Shown: piece by piece, positions 12,692 through 24,815 of the stretch | Layout: each line of letters starts with the position of its first letter | Numbering within the stretch: position 1 is the first letter of the stretch | NCBI RefSeq assembly: GCF_000516985.1 | Contig: NW_006917103.1 | Span: forward strand, 1,231,897-1,295,896 | Length of the DNA: 64,000 bases | Direction: 5' to 3' | From: Pestalotiopsis fici W106-1 | Lineage: Eukaryota; Ascomycota; Sordariomycetes; Amphisphaeriales; Sporocadaceae | The notes under the pieces: generated by a model | Databases searched by the model: none | What the model saw: only the letters and a program-made list of their open reading frames with translations | Told to the model about the DNA's origin: nothing | Made by a program: the position numbers and the translations under genes

Positions 12692-13615
12692 ATGGCTCCC
12701 GCAAACAAGATCCAAGACATTTTCAACGTAAATGGTCTCGTCGCCGTGATCACCGGCGGAGGAAGCGGCCTCGGGCTGTACGCGGCGCGGGCGCTCGACG
12801 CCAACGGGGCAAAGGCAGTCTACATTGTCGGACGCCGCGAATGGACGCTGCAAGAAGCAGTCAAGACGGCCGTGAACGGAAACATAATCCCCATTGTCGG
12901 CGACGTCACCAACAAGGAGTCACTGCTCAAGGTGGCCGAGCAGGTCCGCAAGGAGCAGGGTTATGTCAATCTTCTCTTTGCGAACGCGGGCGTTTCTGGC
13001 CCCCGGGACAGCGCGGCTCTCAAGAAGGATGGTGGAGGCAAGCTGTCTGTCCAGGAGGTGCAGCAGAGACTCTTTGAGCCTCCGATGGAAGATTTCACCC
13101 GAGTACTGCATGTCAATGACACCGCCGTCTACTACACGACGATTGCCTTCCTAGACCTTTTGGAGACGGGAAACAAGAAGAGAAACGTGCCGCAGGATTC
13201 GCAAGTCATTGTCACCGGGTCCGTAGCCGGCTTCAGTCGATTTCTAGCCTCGAGTTTCTCCTACTCCGTGTCCAAGGCGGCCGCAGTCAACTTGGTGAAG
13301 ATGCTCTCCACATTCTTCGCGTCCGAAGGGTTGCACATTCGCGCAAACCTGATTGCGCCAGGCCTGTACCCGAGCGAGATGACTACGGGGCAGACGGACA
13401 CGATGGAGAAATTTCCAGGCGTTCCGGGACATGACGGAGCTCATGAAGGTGCATATGTAATGGAAAGCAAGAGGTCACCGGCAGAACGGACAGGAAGTGA
13501 AGAGGACTTTGCTGGTGCCGTGCTCTTCCTGGCGAGCCGAGCAGGTGCATACATCAATGGAGAGACACTACTGACGGACGGTGGCCGATTAAGTCAACTG
13601 CCCGGTACTTATTAA
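12692..13615 (+). CDS. Short-chain dehydrogenase/reductase (SDR)
   Basis: A single exon of 307 residues. The Rossmann nucleotide motif TGGGSGLG lies near residues 19-26 and NAG in the LLFANAGVSG stretch. The catalytic residues are the serine of VTGSVAG and the YSVSK motif (Y and K). The C-terminus reads GAVLFLASRAGAYINGETLLTDGG, typical of classical SDRs. Such enzymes use NAD(P)H to interconvert alcohols and ketones in the cytosol. The frame is open upstream to an ATG at 12638, but the ATG at 12692 gives the normal short N-terminus before the Rossmann fold and is preferred. The substrate is not predictable. No pathway genes lie next to it. Confidence 0.92.
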   Translation: MAPANKIQDIFNVNGLVAVITGGGSGLGLYAARALDANGAKAVYIVGRREWTLQEAVKTAVNGNIIPIVGDVTNKESLLKVAEQVRKEQGYVNLLFANAGVSGPRDSAALKKDGGGKLSVQEVQQRLFEPPMEDFTRVLHVNDTAVYYTTIAFLDLLETGNKKRNVPQDSQVIVTGSVAGFSRFLASSFSYSVSKAAAVNLVKMLSTFFASEGLHIRANLIAPGLYPSEMTTGQTDTMEKFPGVPGHDGAHEGAYVMESKRSPAERTGSEEDFAGAVLFLASRAGAYINGETLLTDGGRLSQLPGTY

Positions 13616-14035
13616 ACTCAAACAAGTAGTACATTGACTCCGAGTGACCAATAACTCTCATCGCAGTCTTCTATCCCTTCAGTTTTGAAATGCAGAGATT
13701 AGAATCAGACATGAGAAAAGGTCATGCATCGTCAATGCCACATATAAGAAGCGTCAAAAATAGCCTTTATGGTACAACTGTACTTTATTCGCAATTGATA
13801 AAGTCGGAGATGGGACGTGATATTCGGTGATTGATACGAGATCCGATGACAAGGAATTGGGGCCAAGAACTCGGCAGCGCTCAGCCGCTCCACGCATATT
13901 GATGTCATATGACTAGGTCTCTTGGTCCACAGGCGTATCCTGGAATTCCTCTGGTGGTGGAATAGGCATACTCTTTTTGCAATGAATATTTTCGCAATTC
14001 AAAAGAGCCAGTGTTAGGACACGATCTTCCTGAAA
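13616..14035. other. Intergenic between SDR and RidA-like genes
   Basis: Short spacer holding the SDR 3' end and the promoter of the RidA-like gene. No other feature is visible. Confidence 0.5.
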
Positions 14036-14558
14036 ATGAGGTTGATACGATTGATTCCGGCTTTATCGAGCGTGGCCATGGCTGTTCTTCAACCAGACTA
14101 CATATCTCCCGCTGGTGTTGAGATTTATAATCCTTCAACATTTTTCAACGCCACGGGCCCATGGAGTATCATGTCCAAGGCCGGAAACACGTTATATATT
14201 TCTGGTTCGTTTATATTGCCAACAGCAACCCACAGAAATGGCCACTGACCGTGCAATATCAGGCATGCGTGGTATTTACCCCTCAAACAGCACGCTGGCA
14301 CCAACTGGCTTGGCTCGAATACAGCTAGCCTTTGAGAACATGGTTTCACTTGCAGAGATGGCTGGGACGGACCGGTACTCTTGTCTTCGCCTAGTTGTGT
14401 ATACGATAGATATGTATCGGTATCGACCCCTGTGCAACCAGGTTCAGGTCGAGCTCTGGGGCAACGACTCGAACAAATACCCGCCGCGGACCATAGTTGA
14501 AGTCGACCGGCTTAATGATGATGATATTGTCGAGGTGGAAGGAACATTTTGGGTATAA
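14036..14558 (+). CDS. RidA/YjgF-like protein with an N-terminal hydrophobic leader
   Basis: Two exons, 14036-14204 and 14263-14558, encode 154 residues. The junction restores the GNTLYISGMRGIYP stretch, matching the first strand and loop of the RidA fold. Later segments (LAFENMVSLAEMAG, CLRLVVYTIDMYRYR, PPRTIVEVDRL, DIVEVEGTFWV) follow the usual RidA order. Cytosolic and mitochondrial RidA proteins deaminate reactive enamines or imines. Here the arginine found in RidA active sites may sit in PPRTIVEV. The first 16 residues (MRLIRLIPALSSVAMA) look like a secretion or organelle-targeting leader, which is unusual because the core family usually begins close to the fold. It is a divergent member and activity is not assured. 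Confidence 0.8.
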
Positions 14559-14706
14559 ATGTTAATGATCAGAACGCCTTATGCATAAATGTGGAACAAG
14601 CTGAGTGGCTTTACCTTTTCCAAATTCAATTATCTCACACTTCAAAATTACAAAGGCTCTCTATACTATCAAACGCAATAGCAAAATGTGAAGTGATCCG
14701 GTTCTG

Positions 14707-16229
14707 TCAATCCCTTTCCGTGTTGGAAAGCTTCCTTCGCTTGTCTCCGGCCGTATTACTGTCTGCATCAGAGGTACTGTCGTCTGCTGCCCTTTTATTT
14801 CCAGCCATTTGCTCGACTTCTTCCGTTGGATCATAAGTATTTGCCTCTGGATCCTCGAGAGCGTTTACGATCTTTTCAACTCCCATATCGTCACCCTCTT
14901 CAGTTTCCATCAGTTCAGGGTCGACCCACTGCGAAATCCCATGTTAGCAAATGACCCCAAGGGTATATAGTACAAAGCAGTCTCCATGATTGTGAAACTG
15001 GCTAAGTCGCTTACCCCATCTGTATAACTGCCGCCAAAGTCAATGATCCAGAGATCGCCATGCCGATCGACCATGAAGTTGTCGGCCTTTGCGTCGCCCC
15101 AGACGATGTCATTGTCGTGCAGCAACTTGACCATGCGCTCTGTTTCCCGCGCCCATTTCTCCCGCTTCTCCTCGACGACATCTGAATCCAGCATTCTCGT
15201 TAGAGGTGTCGGGTCCTCAATGTTTGTCATCAAGAAGCCCATGATCTCGGACTTGCTGTCTTCCCACCCGACGAGTCCCGTGACCAGCGGCACGCGCATC
15301 TTCTCGTGCAGACGCTTTGACTCGATTTCCTTCATGAGCTTGATTTCCCTCCTGGTGGGTTGAGGCTGATCTCTGTCCACGGTTTTGAGGTAATATTTAT
15401 CGCCGCCAGCTTGAACCTGGCATGGTCGGTAGGGAGCCGGATCATCGCTCTCAGCTAGTACGATAATGTCACTGGCGTTGTACCAGGGAATATCCAACCT
15501 CTTGATGTACTTTGGTATCGAGATCTTGGGAATTAGGTTCTTGATTCTTTCCTCAAGTTCCTCACTCGCTTCTAGTTGTTGGCAGTCAAGTTCACCATCT
15601 TTGCCGTGTAAAGTATAGAAATATGTCGGCCCTGAATACCAATCTATTAATGACTGAAGATCGCCGTCATCTGAAATGGATGGCAAAGCATCGAAAATAT
15701 TCGAAACCGGCTTGAGCATCCACTCATGCAACTTTACTTCAACATCTTCGTTGACTTGCACAGGCTCCTCGTTGCCAGTTTGCGTCTTATCGTCATTGCT
15801 GGTTGCGTCGTCCCTCACGTCCACGCCGCTGTCGCTGTCTTGGTTCGCGCTCCGCTGCTCTCGCTTGTTGGATTTGTCATCGTTGTCTTCCTTTGGGATT
15901 GTCCCAGGTCTGTATGCAGAATCCGGGTTGTCGTCATTGTTTTCACTTTCATCCGCGCGTACTTTTACCGCTCTGATGAGCGAAAGATATTCCTTTGCAA
16001 CATGGTCGCCGTCGCTTGAAGATGCCAAGTCATCTGGACTGACCATGATATGGAAGCGAAAGTCCTTGACCAAGAGTGTCAGTGCGTAGCAGTCCTTGTC
16101 GTCCATGAAAGAATCGAGGATATGGACCTCGCTTTCGCTCTTGGTCTTGCTTCTAGTGCCGGTCATTTTGTCTACTGTTGCTGAGTCTTGAGACTGCTTG
16201 GAGGATAAATGGGATTTTGCATAGTCCAT
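14707..16229 (-). CDS. Fungal protein-kinase-fold protein with acidic insert
   Basis: Two exons, 16229-15015 and 14928-14707, encode 478 residues. The C-terminal half has a kinase-like core: YYLKTVDR (possible ATP-binding lysine), a catalytic-loop equivalent VWGDAKADNFMVD with D379 and N384, and a DFG at 397-399 in IIDFGGSYTDG, followed by WVDPEL from exon 2. This arrangement is common in fungal kinase-like families related to aminoglycoside or choline kinases rather than typical Ser/Thr kinases. Residues about 95-160 are strongly acidic and polar, probably disordered. The tail ends in a basic KRRK patch that could be a nuclear signal. Catalytic residues appear intact; the substrate is unknown. 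Confidence 0.82.
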
Positions 16230-17426
16230 GTAATACTAAGTCTATCTGCAGTATTATATATACCTATACCGGAGATTCTTGAGTTAGTGCCCAGACATGT
16301 AGTGAAATCATGACCCATCTAGTAGAGAATCCCCATAATCGGCTTTTTCCAGACGAAGGTTTGCTACCAAATACTCCATTCTGGCCAAACTAAACTCAAG
16401 TCCGTCTGCAAGGTACACTGCGTTCTCGAGATGCTTTGGGTAAGAGGCCGTGGAGACCTTTTACTTTTCTTAGACATCCGTATCAATGACGTGCAAGACT
16501 ATAAACACGCTAAGTCGCGATGCCGACCCCAACAGAGGATTGGCTTCATCGTGTTCGCGTAAATGGACCTTCTCGTAATGACATCAGTATCAAAGACTGA
16601 AATTTGCAACAGCCATACTGTGTGATTGGTACATAGCAGAGCAATAATGCCACGCTATTTGCATTATCACCTAGTCCTCTGAAATAGTGCGATTAGTATG
16701 CCACAATGGGTATGAACAGAACACCAAGCTCTATCAAAATTGTGCCCTGCATTCCAATACATTCCAGCGAAGAAACGGAATGTCTTTAATTAGTATAGAC
16801 TGCCAAGGTTTCCCAAGTTTGACCAAAACTCATTACAGTCGGCAGTAGACCTTCATGAGCAAGTCGCCATATTCCATGACAGACACGATCTTTGGTTTAC
16901 GATGGAGCTCTTATGGTGGCATATGTGATTTGTTGGCATGGGATTTTATGAGCCAGGTGTTGCGCGTAATTGCAATGAACAGAGTATTGCTTCATTAAAT
17001 CATTGTGCACAGTACCAAGATATTCATGATGACCAAGCCATACCTTGCTACCACCTAATCACTACCCACAAGGTGACATCATGGCAGTCTGGATGAGAGA
17101 TAGGTCACAGATGAATCTCGCTACTGAGGGCACAGAAAACCGAATTATAGTAATTCATTCGGACAAAATTAACTGGAAGCCTTGCTGCGGAGCATCGTCA
17201 GGCCTCACGGCTTGCTAAGATTTGTGGAAAGGGGGAAAACACGTGGCACAGTAAAACGATATTGGAAGCGTATTGGTCGTGATCATTGTGACTCAATTCA
17301 TGGAGATCGTTATCTGAGGAAGCATGTCGAAATCCGGTGACACGCGTGCAAAAGCCATTCCATTTTACCATTTCCCTGTCATGAACCACAAAACCCCGAA
17401 CACCAAAACTGCCTTGTGCACTACAT
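16230..17426. other. Intergenic, no gene seen
   Basis: About 1.2 kb between the kinase-fold gene promoter and the 3' end of the eS26 gene. It is relatively A/T-rich with many stops in all frames. No RNA gene or repeat was recognised. Confidence 0.5.
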
Positions 17427-18192
17427 TTATGCAGCCTTAGCGGTCTGGGTAGGAGTGACCTTCTTGCCGTCCTTGTTGTATCGGACACGCGGGGGAGGGG
17501 CACGGTTGCGGCGACCGACTCTGGAGCGGACACTATAATATTATCGTCAGCATAATGAGTTCGGGGGAAGGAACATTGTCGTCGGGTTCGGCTCGAATGG
17601 AAGGCGACCAAGGTTCTTCTCAGCGGCACACTCAGCCAGGCACGAGGCCAATGCTGGTGGTTCTTCCCTGACGGGCACCCTCTGACGGGACTTTGTGGAA
17701 CGTACCGGACAATCTTGCCGTGGATGGCGCAAGAGACACAGTACTGCAGCTTGAGGTACATCTTGGGGACGGTGTACTCCTGGAAGACGGAGGCATCCGA
17801 GATATCACCTGGGGAGACGAGATGTTAGCAAGATCCGTGTCGGGGTAGTTGGCGGTTGCTGTGGAGAAGTCGAGGAAGGGGGGTCGACGTACGGATGGCA
17901 GCAGACTCAACCATGTTGCGGATGGTGAAGCGCTTGATGGCCTTGTCCTTGGGAGTGCATCGCGAGCAGTTGCTGCAGCGGATGGGCTTGGTGTGGCCGC
18001 GGCCCTTCTTGTTGCGGCCGCTGTACAGAAATGTTAGCACATGTTCCCTAAATAAACAGTTCGGGCGCGGGCGTCGATGACATTGACTGTGCGAAGGTGT
18101 AGAGCAGTCGCAATGGCATCGACGAGGCGCGCCCAGAAGCAGATAGGGACAATAGAGGGGATCGCGTACTTGTTCTTTCTCTTCTTGACCAT
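17427..18192 (-). CDS. RPS26: 40S ribosomal protein eS26 (S26)
   Basis: Four exons, 18192-18170, 18020-17893, 17808-17706 and 17532-17427, encode exactly 119 residues, the usual eS26 length. The protein starts [16 protein letters not shown] and has the zinc-binding cysteines in CSNCSRC and CVSC. It also contains [26 protein letters not shown] and a basic C-terminus. It binds the small ribosomal subunit near the mRNA exit channel and the 3' end of 18S rRNA. The first exon codes for only seven residues plus two bases, a pattern common in fungal ribosomal protein genes. Intron 1 has a GCTAAC branch-like site. The gene is divergent from the ubiquitin-eS31 gene at 18910, so they likely share a promoter. 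Identification is firm. Confidence 0.97.
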
Positions 18193-19433
<1,241 letters not shown>

Positions 19434-20656
19434 ATTGTCTCAACCAGGTTTTCGACACATGTAAAGGATATTGCATTGGGAAAGGGAAATATGGATTGAT
19501 GAGGCCATGATATGTACCCGGCGTTGATATGGCGTAGACCCATCTCTAGCTCCGGCAATCTGAAGATACCTTTTGAGCCAACACTATTTGCTTCTGCTCC
19601 GCTTTTGTGACTTGCACATCCCGTAACCATTGATATCTGTATATCAATGTAGAATTCGTAATCCGCCATGTTATGCTCAGTCGGATTGTGGTCTATCCGA
19701 CTGCGTTGCCTTGTCCACCATGACGACCGAGCATCTCGTCAAGGCAACGTAACATTCGTAATCCCACCGGTCGTTGATTGTATTTGCCTGCCGGTCCCAT
19801 CACGTCGCCACAGGGGCTTTGATATCCAGGTCTGCTGTCCACGTCGCCGCGGCCAAAGGTGGTAGCTGTGGCAGTGCGCTGCAGGGGGGCTCAACTTCAC
19901 CCAAGGTTTTCAGCCACAGCATGGTTTGCCTCACGCAAGCGGTATTACCGCACACTAAGAAGGCGGGTACCGGATTTTCAAGGATCGACGTCATATTTAT
20001 GCATATGAATTGGCGTCCAACTTGATGTCCTCAATACTCAATACTCTGACCTTGAACTCAAAACTTGTACACTTCGACGGTGAGGAAGAGAGAGGCTTAA
20101 TTTTTTATTTTTATCTTGCACTGCTTTTGACTTGTGATTTCCCTATACGAAACCTGGCGAATAGCTTGGTAGAAAGTCAAATGTATTCAAAGAAAAGAAC
20201 TTCAGGCTTGTCCGTTAGGTAGCGGTGTAATTGGTTCAAGTCCAACGGGAGCCGCTGTGCCGGCCGGTCCAACCCAACCCAACCAGAACGTTTGCATCGC
20301 CTCGCCCAAGCTCCAAGCCACGCCCCTCTACCTGAAATCCCTGTGGCCCAGTGAGAGTCAAGCATGTCCAACGACAGGCACAAACGCATTGATTCTTGAC
20401 ACGACCATGAGCTGGCAGCTTCTGGGTCTTACCTAACATAAGTAGGTAACCTAGAGGGCTAAGCTTGAGGTGTCACCGTGAGGCCATGCCATTTATAAGA
20501 CCATCTCTCATCACATCTGTGTCACTTATTATTCTCTGTCTCTCACTTATTCTCATCATCATCACAAGTCCAACGTCTTACAGCATTTCTGGACTTTTTG
20601 TCTATACCAACAAATTCATATTTCCCTTCCTCAACAACAACAAAGTCATTGCAGAT
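19434..20656. other. Intergenic and probable chitinase 5' leader
   Basis: No gene is called. GGTTCAAGTCC at about 20233-20243 resembles a tRNA B box, but no full cloverleaf fits. The pyrimidine-rich stretch at about 20510-20560 looks like a transcript leader for the chitinase. Confidence 0.5.
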
Positions 20657-21865
20657 ATGGGCGGTGGACCTGAAAACGGCTATCGCACGGTAGCATATTT
20701 TGTAAACTGGGCTATCTACGGCCGCAAGCACCGGCCTCAAGACTTGCCCGTGGACAAACTCACCCATATTCTCTACGCCTTTGCCAATGTCCGGCCCGAC
20801 TCGGGCGAGGTGTATCTCACAGATACATGGGCCGACACGGATATCCACTGGGAGAATGACTCATGGAACGACTCTGGCAACAACCTGTACGGCTGTCTCA
20901 AGCAGCTGAACCTATTGAAGCGCAAGAACCGGCAGCTCAAGATTCTGCTCAGTGTCGGCGGTTGGACGTACAGCAGCAACTTCAAGCAGCCGGCTTCCAC
21001 GCCGCAAGGCAGGGCTACGTTTGCCAACTCGTGTGTCGAGCTCATCAAGAATTTGGGTTTCGACGGCATTGATATAGACTGGGAATACCCTCAGTCCCCC
21101 GCCGAGGCTGCCGACTTCGTAGCTCTCCTGCGTGCCGTGCGCGAGGCCATGGATGCCTACAGCCGCACGCTTCCCCAGACATATCATTTCGAGCTCACCG
21201 TCGCCTGTCCGGCCGGCGCACAAAACTACGAGAAGCTCGATTTGCCCGGAATGGACAGACTGCTCGATTTTTGGAATCTGATGGCTTACGACTATGCCGG
21301 AAGCTGGGACCAAAAGGCAGGCCACCAGGCCAACCTGTACCCATGCCGGAGCAACCCGGGATGCACCCCTTTTAGCACCGTCGCCGCCGTGGACTACTAC
21401 ACATCTCGAGGCGTGCCGGCCAACAAAATCGTGCTCGGCATGCCCATCTACGGACGAGCATTCCAGGGCACCGACGGCCCCGGCTGCCCCTACAACGGCG
21501 TCGGCGAGGGCACGTGGGAGAATGGCGTCTTTGACTACAAGAAACTGCCCCTGGCGGGCGCCGAAGAGAGGTACGATCCCGAGTCGGGGGCTAGCTACTG
21601 CTACAACCCTGCGACGCGGACCATGGTCACGTACGACACGGCCGCAATGGCGCAGATGAAGACGCAATACCTTCAGGGCAGAGGTCTAGGCGGTGCCATG
21701 TGGTGGGAGAGTAGCGCAGACAAGGAGGGGCCTGAGAGTTTGATTGGAAATGTGGTGCATGTCATGGGAGGACAGGGAGCGTTGGATCAGACACCAAACT
21801 GCATCACGCAGCCGGCGACAAAATACGACAACCTGCGGGATGGGTTCCCCAATGACAGGTATTGA
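20657..21865 (+). CDS. GH18 chitinase, probably without a signal peptide
   Basis: A single exon of 402 residues from the ATG at 20657. The family hallmarks are present: SVGGWTYS at 99-106 and DGIDIDWE at 136-143 with the catalytic Glu143. MAYDYAGSW, GMPIYGRAF and GGAMWWESSADK also follow in order. The enzyme hydrolyses beta-1,4 bonds of chitin with retention of configuration. The frame stays open upstream to an ATG at 20465, which would add 64 residues including a very hydrophobic stretch (SVSLIILCLSLILIII). That stretch lies in what looks like a pyrimidine-rich 5' leader, and the mature-type N-terminus begins right after the ATG at 20657, so the shorter form is preferred. Some fungal GH18 enzymes of this subgroup are known to lack a classical signal. 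The role may be wall remodelling or nutrition. Confidence 0.9.
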   Translation: MGGGPENGYRTVAYFVNWAIYGRKHRPQDLPVDKLTHILYAFANVRPDSGEVYLTDTWADTDIHWENDSWNDSGNNLYGCLKQLNLLKRKNRQLKILLSVGGWTYSSNFKQPASTPQGRATFANSCVELIKNLGFDGIDIDWEYPQSPAEAADFVALLRAVREAMDAYSRTLPQTYHFELTVACPAGAQNYEKLDLPGMDRLLDFWNLMAYDYAGSWDQKAGHQANLYPCRSNPGCTPFSTVAAVDYYTSRGVPANKIVLGMPIYGRAFQGTDGPGCPYNGVGEGTWENGVFDYKKLPLAGAEERYDPESGASYCYNPATRTMVTYDTAAMAQMKTQYLQGRGLGGAMWWESSADKEGPESLIGNVVHVMGGQGALDQTPNCITQPATKYDNLRDGFPNDRY

Positions 21866-22085
21866 TCTAGGATCAGAGGGATGTGTAAGAATGGCCATAT
21901 TTTGTGCAGTCCGTCATTTGTGACGGCCACTATCATAGTAATGATATGAATGACAGATGAATACTCGTTGAAAGAGATGAAGATCCAGATCAGAGCCTAC
22001 AATAGCACCTAAAAGGACTTGACACCTAAATAGGAGTTTCTATATTCTATTTTTTTTGTTCTTTCTCTTTTCGCAATTGGATGCG

Positions 22086-22868
22086 TTATACAGCACCTCT
22101 GCTATGTGTTATACTTGCGTTTGGGGGAAAGAAGTAATCCCCATCGTCGTCTGTAAGAACATGATTCACGCCGAGCGAACTGGCCACATCACTCGTCCTT
22201 TCGTATACCTGGGACTTTTCGTTCCAGGCCAACAGTGGCGCATCTCTGTAGCTGTGATGCGCATATCTTGCAGCGATACCATCACCAGAGATCCATTGCT
22301 CCTCCCCCTCCCCTTCCTCTCCCCGCCCCTGCTGCTGCATCTGCTGTTGTCCCATACCGTCGTTGGCGGTTTGCCACGACGACGTCCACGGCTTCCTCTG
22401 CCGCCCGTGTCTCCAGATGTAGAGGCCCAAAAGGCTTGTGCTGATGATGATGAAAATTATGACGGCCGTGATGACGGTGGACATGACGTCGGCTGTTGTT
22501 GATGTACTGGCTCCGAGGTCGCCTGATCCCACAACCTGACGTCGGGTAAATGTGTGCGCGGTAGAAGAGGTAGCGAGAGTCGCAAAGGCGGCGGCGGCCC
22601 CGGCGCCAGTGGTGGTGGTATGATGATGATGTTGATGAGAGGAAGAATCGGCTTCGATATCCAGGTTGTGTTTCCGCCTCACTGGCACCCAGTAGACATT
22701 GCGAGGTTCCTCCATGATGATGATATTATTATTATCTTTATTATCCAACTGTGTCGTTGTTTGTCGCTGCCTGATCCCGTTGTGCTGCTGCTGCTGCTGC
22801 TGCGACCGCTTTAACAGGCCGGTATGCGCAGAAGCTTGTCCTTGGTTCTCGTCTTGGCAATGCTGCAC
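22086..22868 (-). CDS. Single-pass membrane protein with low-complexity regions
   Basis: A single open frame of 260 codons. A clear transmembrane helix (VITAVIIFIIISTSLLGLYIW) lies near residues 134-154 and is followed by a basic RHGRQRK stop-transfer patch. The N-terminal part is rich in Q, N, H and T, including a glutamine run from a TGC microsatellite at 22783-22803 and a short histidine run. The middle has alanine- and threonine-rich tracts. The C-terminal part is polar with QQQMQQQ. An internal ATG at 22715 (MEEPRNVYWVPVRRK) may be the true start, giving 209 residues. The family is not recognised. Confidence 0.55.
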   Translation of the reverse strand: MQHCQDENQGQASAHTGLLKRSQQQQQQHNGIRQRQTTTQLDNKDNNNIIIMEEPRNVYWVPVRRKHNLDIEADSSSHQHHHHTTTTGAGAAAAFATLATSSTAHTFTRRQVVGSGDLGASTSTTADVMSTVITAVIIFIIISTSLLGLYIWRHGRQRKPWTSSWQTANDGMGQQQMQQQGRGEEGEGEEQWISGDGIAARYAHHSYRDAPLLAWNEKSQVYERTSDVASSLGVNHVLTDDDGDYFFPPNASITHSRGAV

Positions 22869-24815
22869 TCTTGAACCAAGTCGCCTTGTACGAAAAGAAA
22901 AAAGTATGATGTGTGCCCTAGTCGATCCCGCACTTCTGCAAGTCGATTTGCTGGTCGTTTGGCGATTTATAATATTATCTCGTATTTTTGTTCAAGTATT
23001 TCGTATTAGGGTCGGTATTATGTATAAGTCGCATTAGTGCCCAAAGGCTGTTGTTGGTTAAAGAAGTTTAAAGGAAGGACTGGAACTGAAAAGAGAAAAT
23101 AAATGAGAGTGAATGAAGATATTCTGAGTTTTGTCTCGCCTCGTCTTTACCTATGACTTCTGTTGTTTTTCCCTTTTTTTCTTCCCCACGAATGGAGTGA
23201 CAAGGCAAGAGCTTCAAATGTCATTCTTTTTTATTCCGCAAGAGCAGCATTTGGTATTTGCGAGTTGCTGGAGGCCCTTGATCCATGACTGTCGGCTTGT
23301 GAAAGCGGGTTTTAGGTGACGATCGCAATATAAATGATTGCTGTTTCAAATGTCAGACGTCCCCGTTAGCAGGCGTAGCGTCCCCGTAGCGTCCGCATAG
23401 GCTTTTGATAGCGTCAACGCCTTGGGCCTCCCCCCGGTTTGCCCGTCACCCGTTTTGCCCTTGAATTGCCTACCCCACCCCAGACAAAAACAGATCTCAC
23501 AGAACATCTCAGCGCACCGATTTGGTCCCCGCGGGCCCTAATGTTACGTCCCTGTCAAAACATAATGCCTGTGCGTCCTTCTAACCGTAGAACAAAGGTG
23601 ACAAAAACGTGGTCCGCGGATCCGTTGTCAAATGAGGGAGAAGAGAAATTGGGGGGGAACGAATTAGGTACCGTACTTTGTTAGGTGATGTCATGCTTTG
23701 ACCATGCTCGTTGCTTATTTTAATGTCGCTCGTGATTTTGGGGGGGTTTCTGATATTAGCACACGAGCGTTTTTCTTCGCCTATGTCCCGGAGAACGCGT
23801 GCGAAGATGGGGCCGTGGCCATGTTGGCATATGGAGACCTTCTGTCGTACACGAGGCACTCGGGCATCTACCTGCAGTCCTCTCTCTGTACGTTGGGTGG
23901 TCCATGCTCACCAAGTGGACAAGAGGACAATTATCTGTCAATAATGGAAACCACCACTTCTGCTACTGGGCGCTTTGCTTTTTATATCGGATTCCCATGA
24001 CTCCGGAGCGTTCAACATGTGTCCACTGTAGGTGTCACTTCTCTTGGGGGTTTGGCACTGGTCAAGTTGAAAATGGCGGGCGTTTGATGAGACGCCAAAG
24101 GACTCGAATATAGAGAGATTCAACAGAAAATTGAGAGACTACCCTTGATCGACTCCAAGATGAGCTTGCTTTTTGTGCCTTGGGATGCATGCTTGTTGAC
24201 GATAACAATGTCACTATAGCCTTCTCGCCTACGCAGCTCGGTGTCATTCCGTGGCACACAATCCAACCAAGCGAGCCAGCCGCCTGTCCGCATTCAGCCA
24301 GTACGGTGTTATCAACCACCCACACCTCCAACCGACGAGAATGCGCGGCACGGATGCGCTCGGGGCGCCTGGTCCCTGAACATGGCAATGAGTCGACTAT
24401 TTCCCGTCAAGCACATTCTCGCACACACTACGCTCGACTGTACTGTCAAGGTGGTGGCGTGGCGCGTATCTGGGTAATCCGCCCATGCTGGGAAACTCAT
24501 TGGTTTCAATCCTGCCGTGTTGCCATGTGCGTTTCGCCAACGGGCTCCCAGGCTGATGTACATGAGCTCGGAGCCCTGCAGATCGGTTGTACAATAACAA
24601 TAATATACTACCTATTCATGCAGAACAAATAATGGCAGCTTGCCACTTCCTTTACTCATTAATTTGAGCTGGAATGCCAACTTCCGATGCTGGTATATAT
24701 GCGCTGAAAAGTAGGAGGCTTCCAGATATCAGTCGTTGCAGAGAGTCTAGCCATCGATTAACAAGGCGCAAACTTTCATGGCATCAACACCAGAGAACAA
24801 AGATTTGGCCGCAAC
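22869..24815. other. Intergenic, no gene seen
   Basis: Nearly 2 kb with only unconvincing open frames, for example 24180-24632. A short direct repeat of GTAGCGTCC occurs near 23375-23395. The right end is the promoter of the Ser/Thr-rich gene. Confidence 0.5.

Noticed and set aside
20205..20262. tRNA-like 3' half with GGTTCAAGTCC box
   Set aside because: A T-arm-like stem can be drawn, but there is no A box, anticodon arm or matching acceptor at the right distance; probably chance.
20912..21667. Minus-strand open frame of 251 codons
   Set aside because: Antisense shadow of the chitinase, whose catalytic motifs are on the plus strand.
24180..24632. Plus-strand open frame of 150 codons
   Set aside because: No recognisable motif, no coding-like pattern and no splice context.
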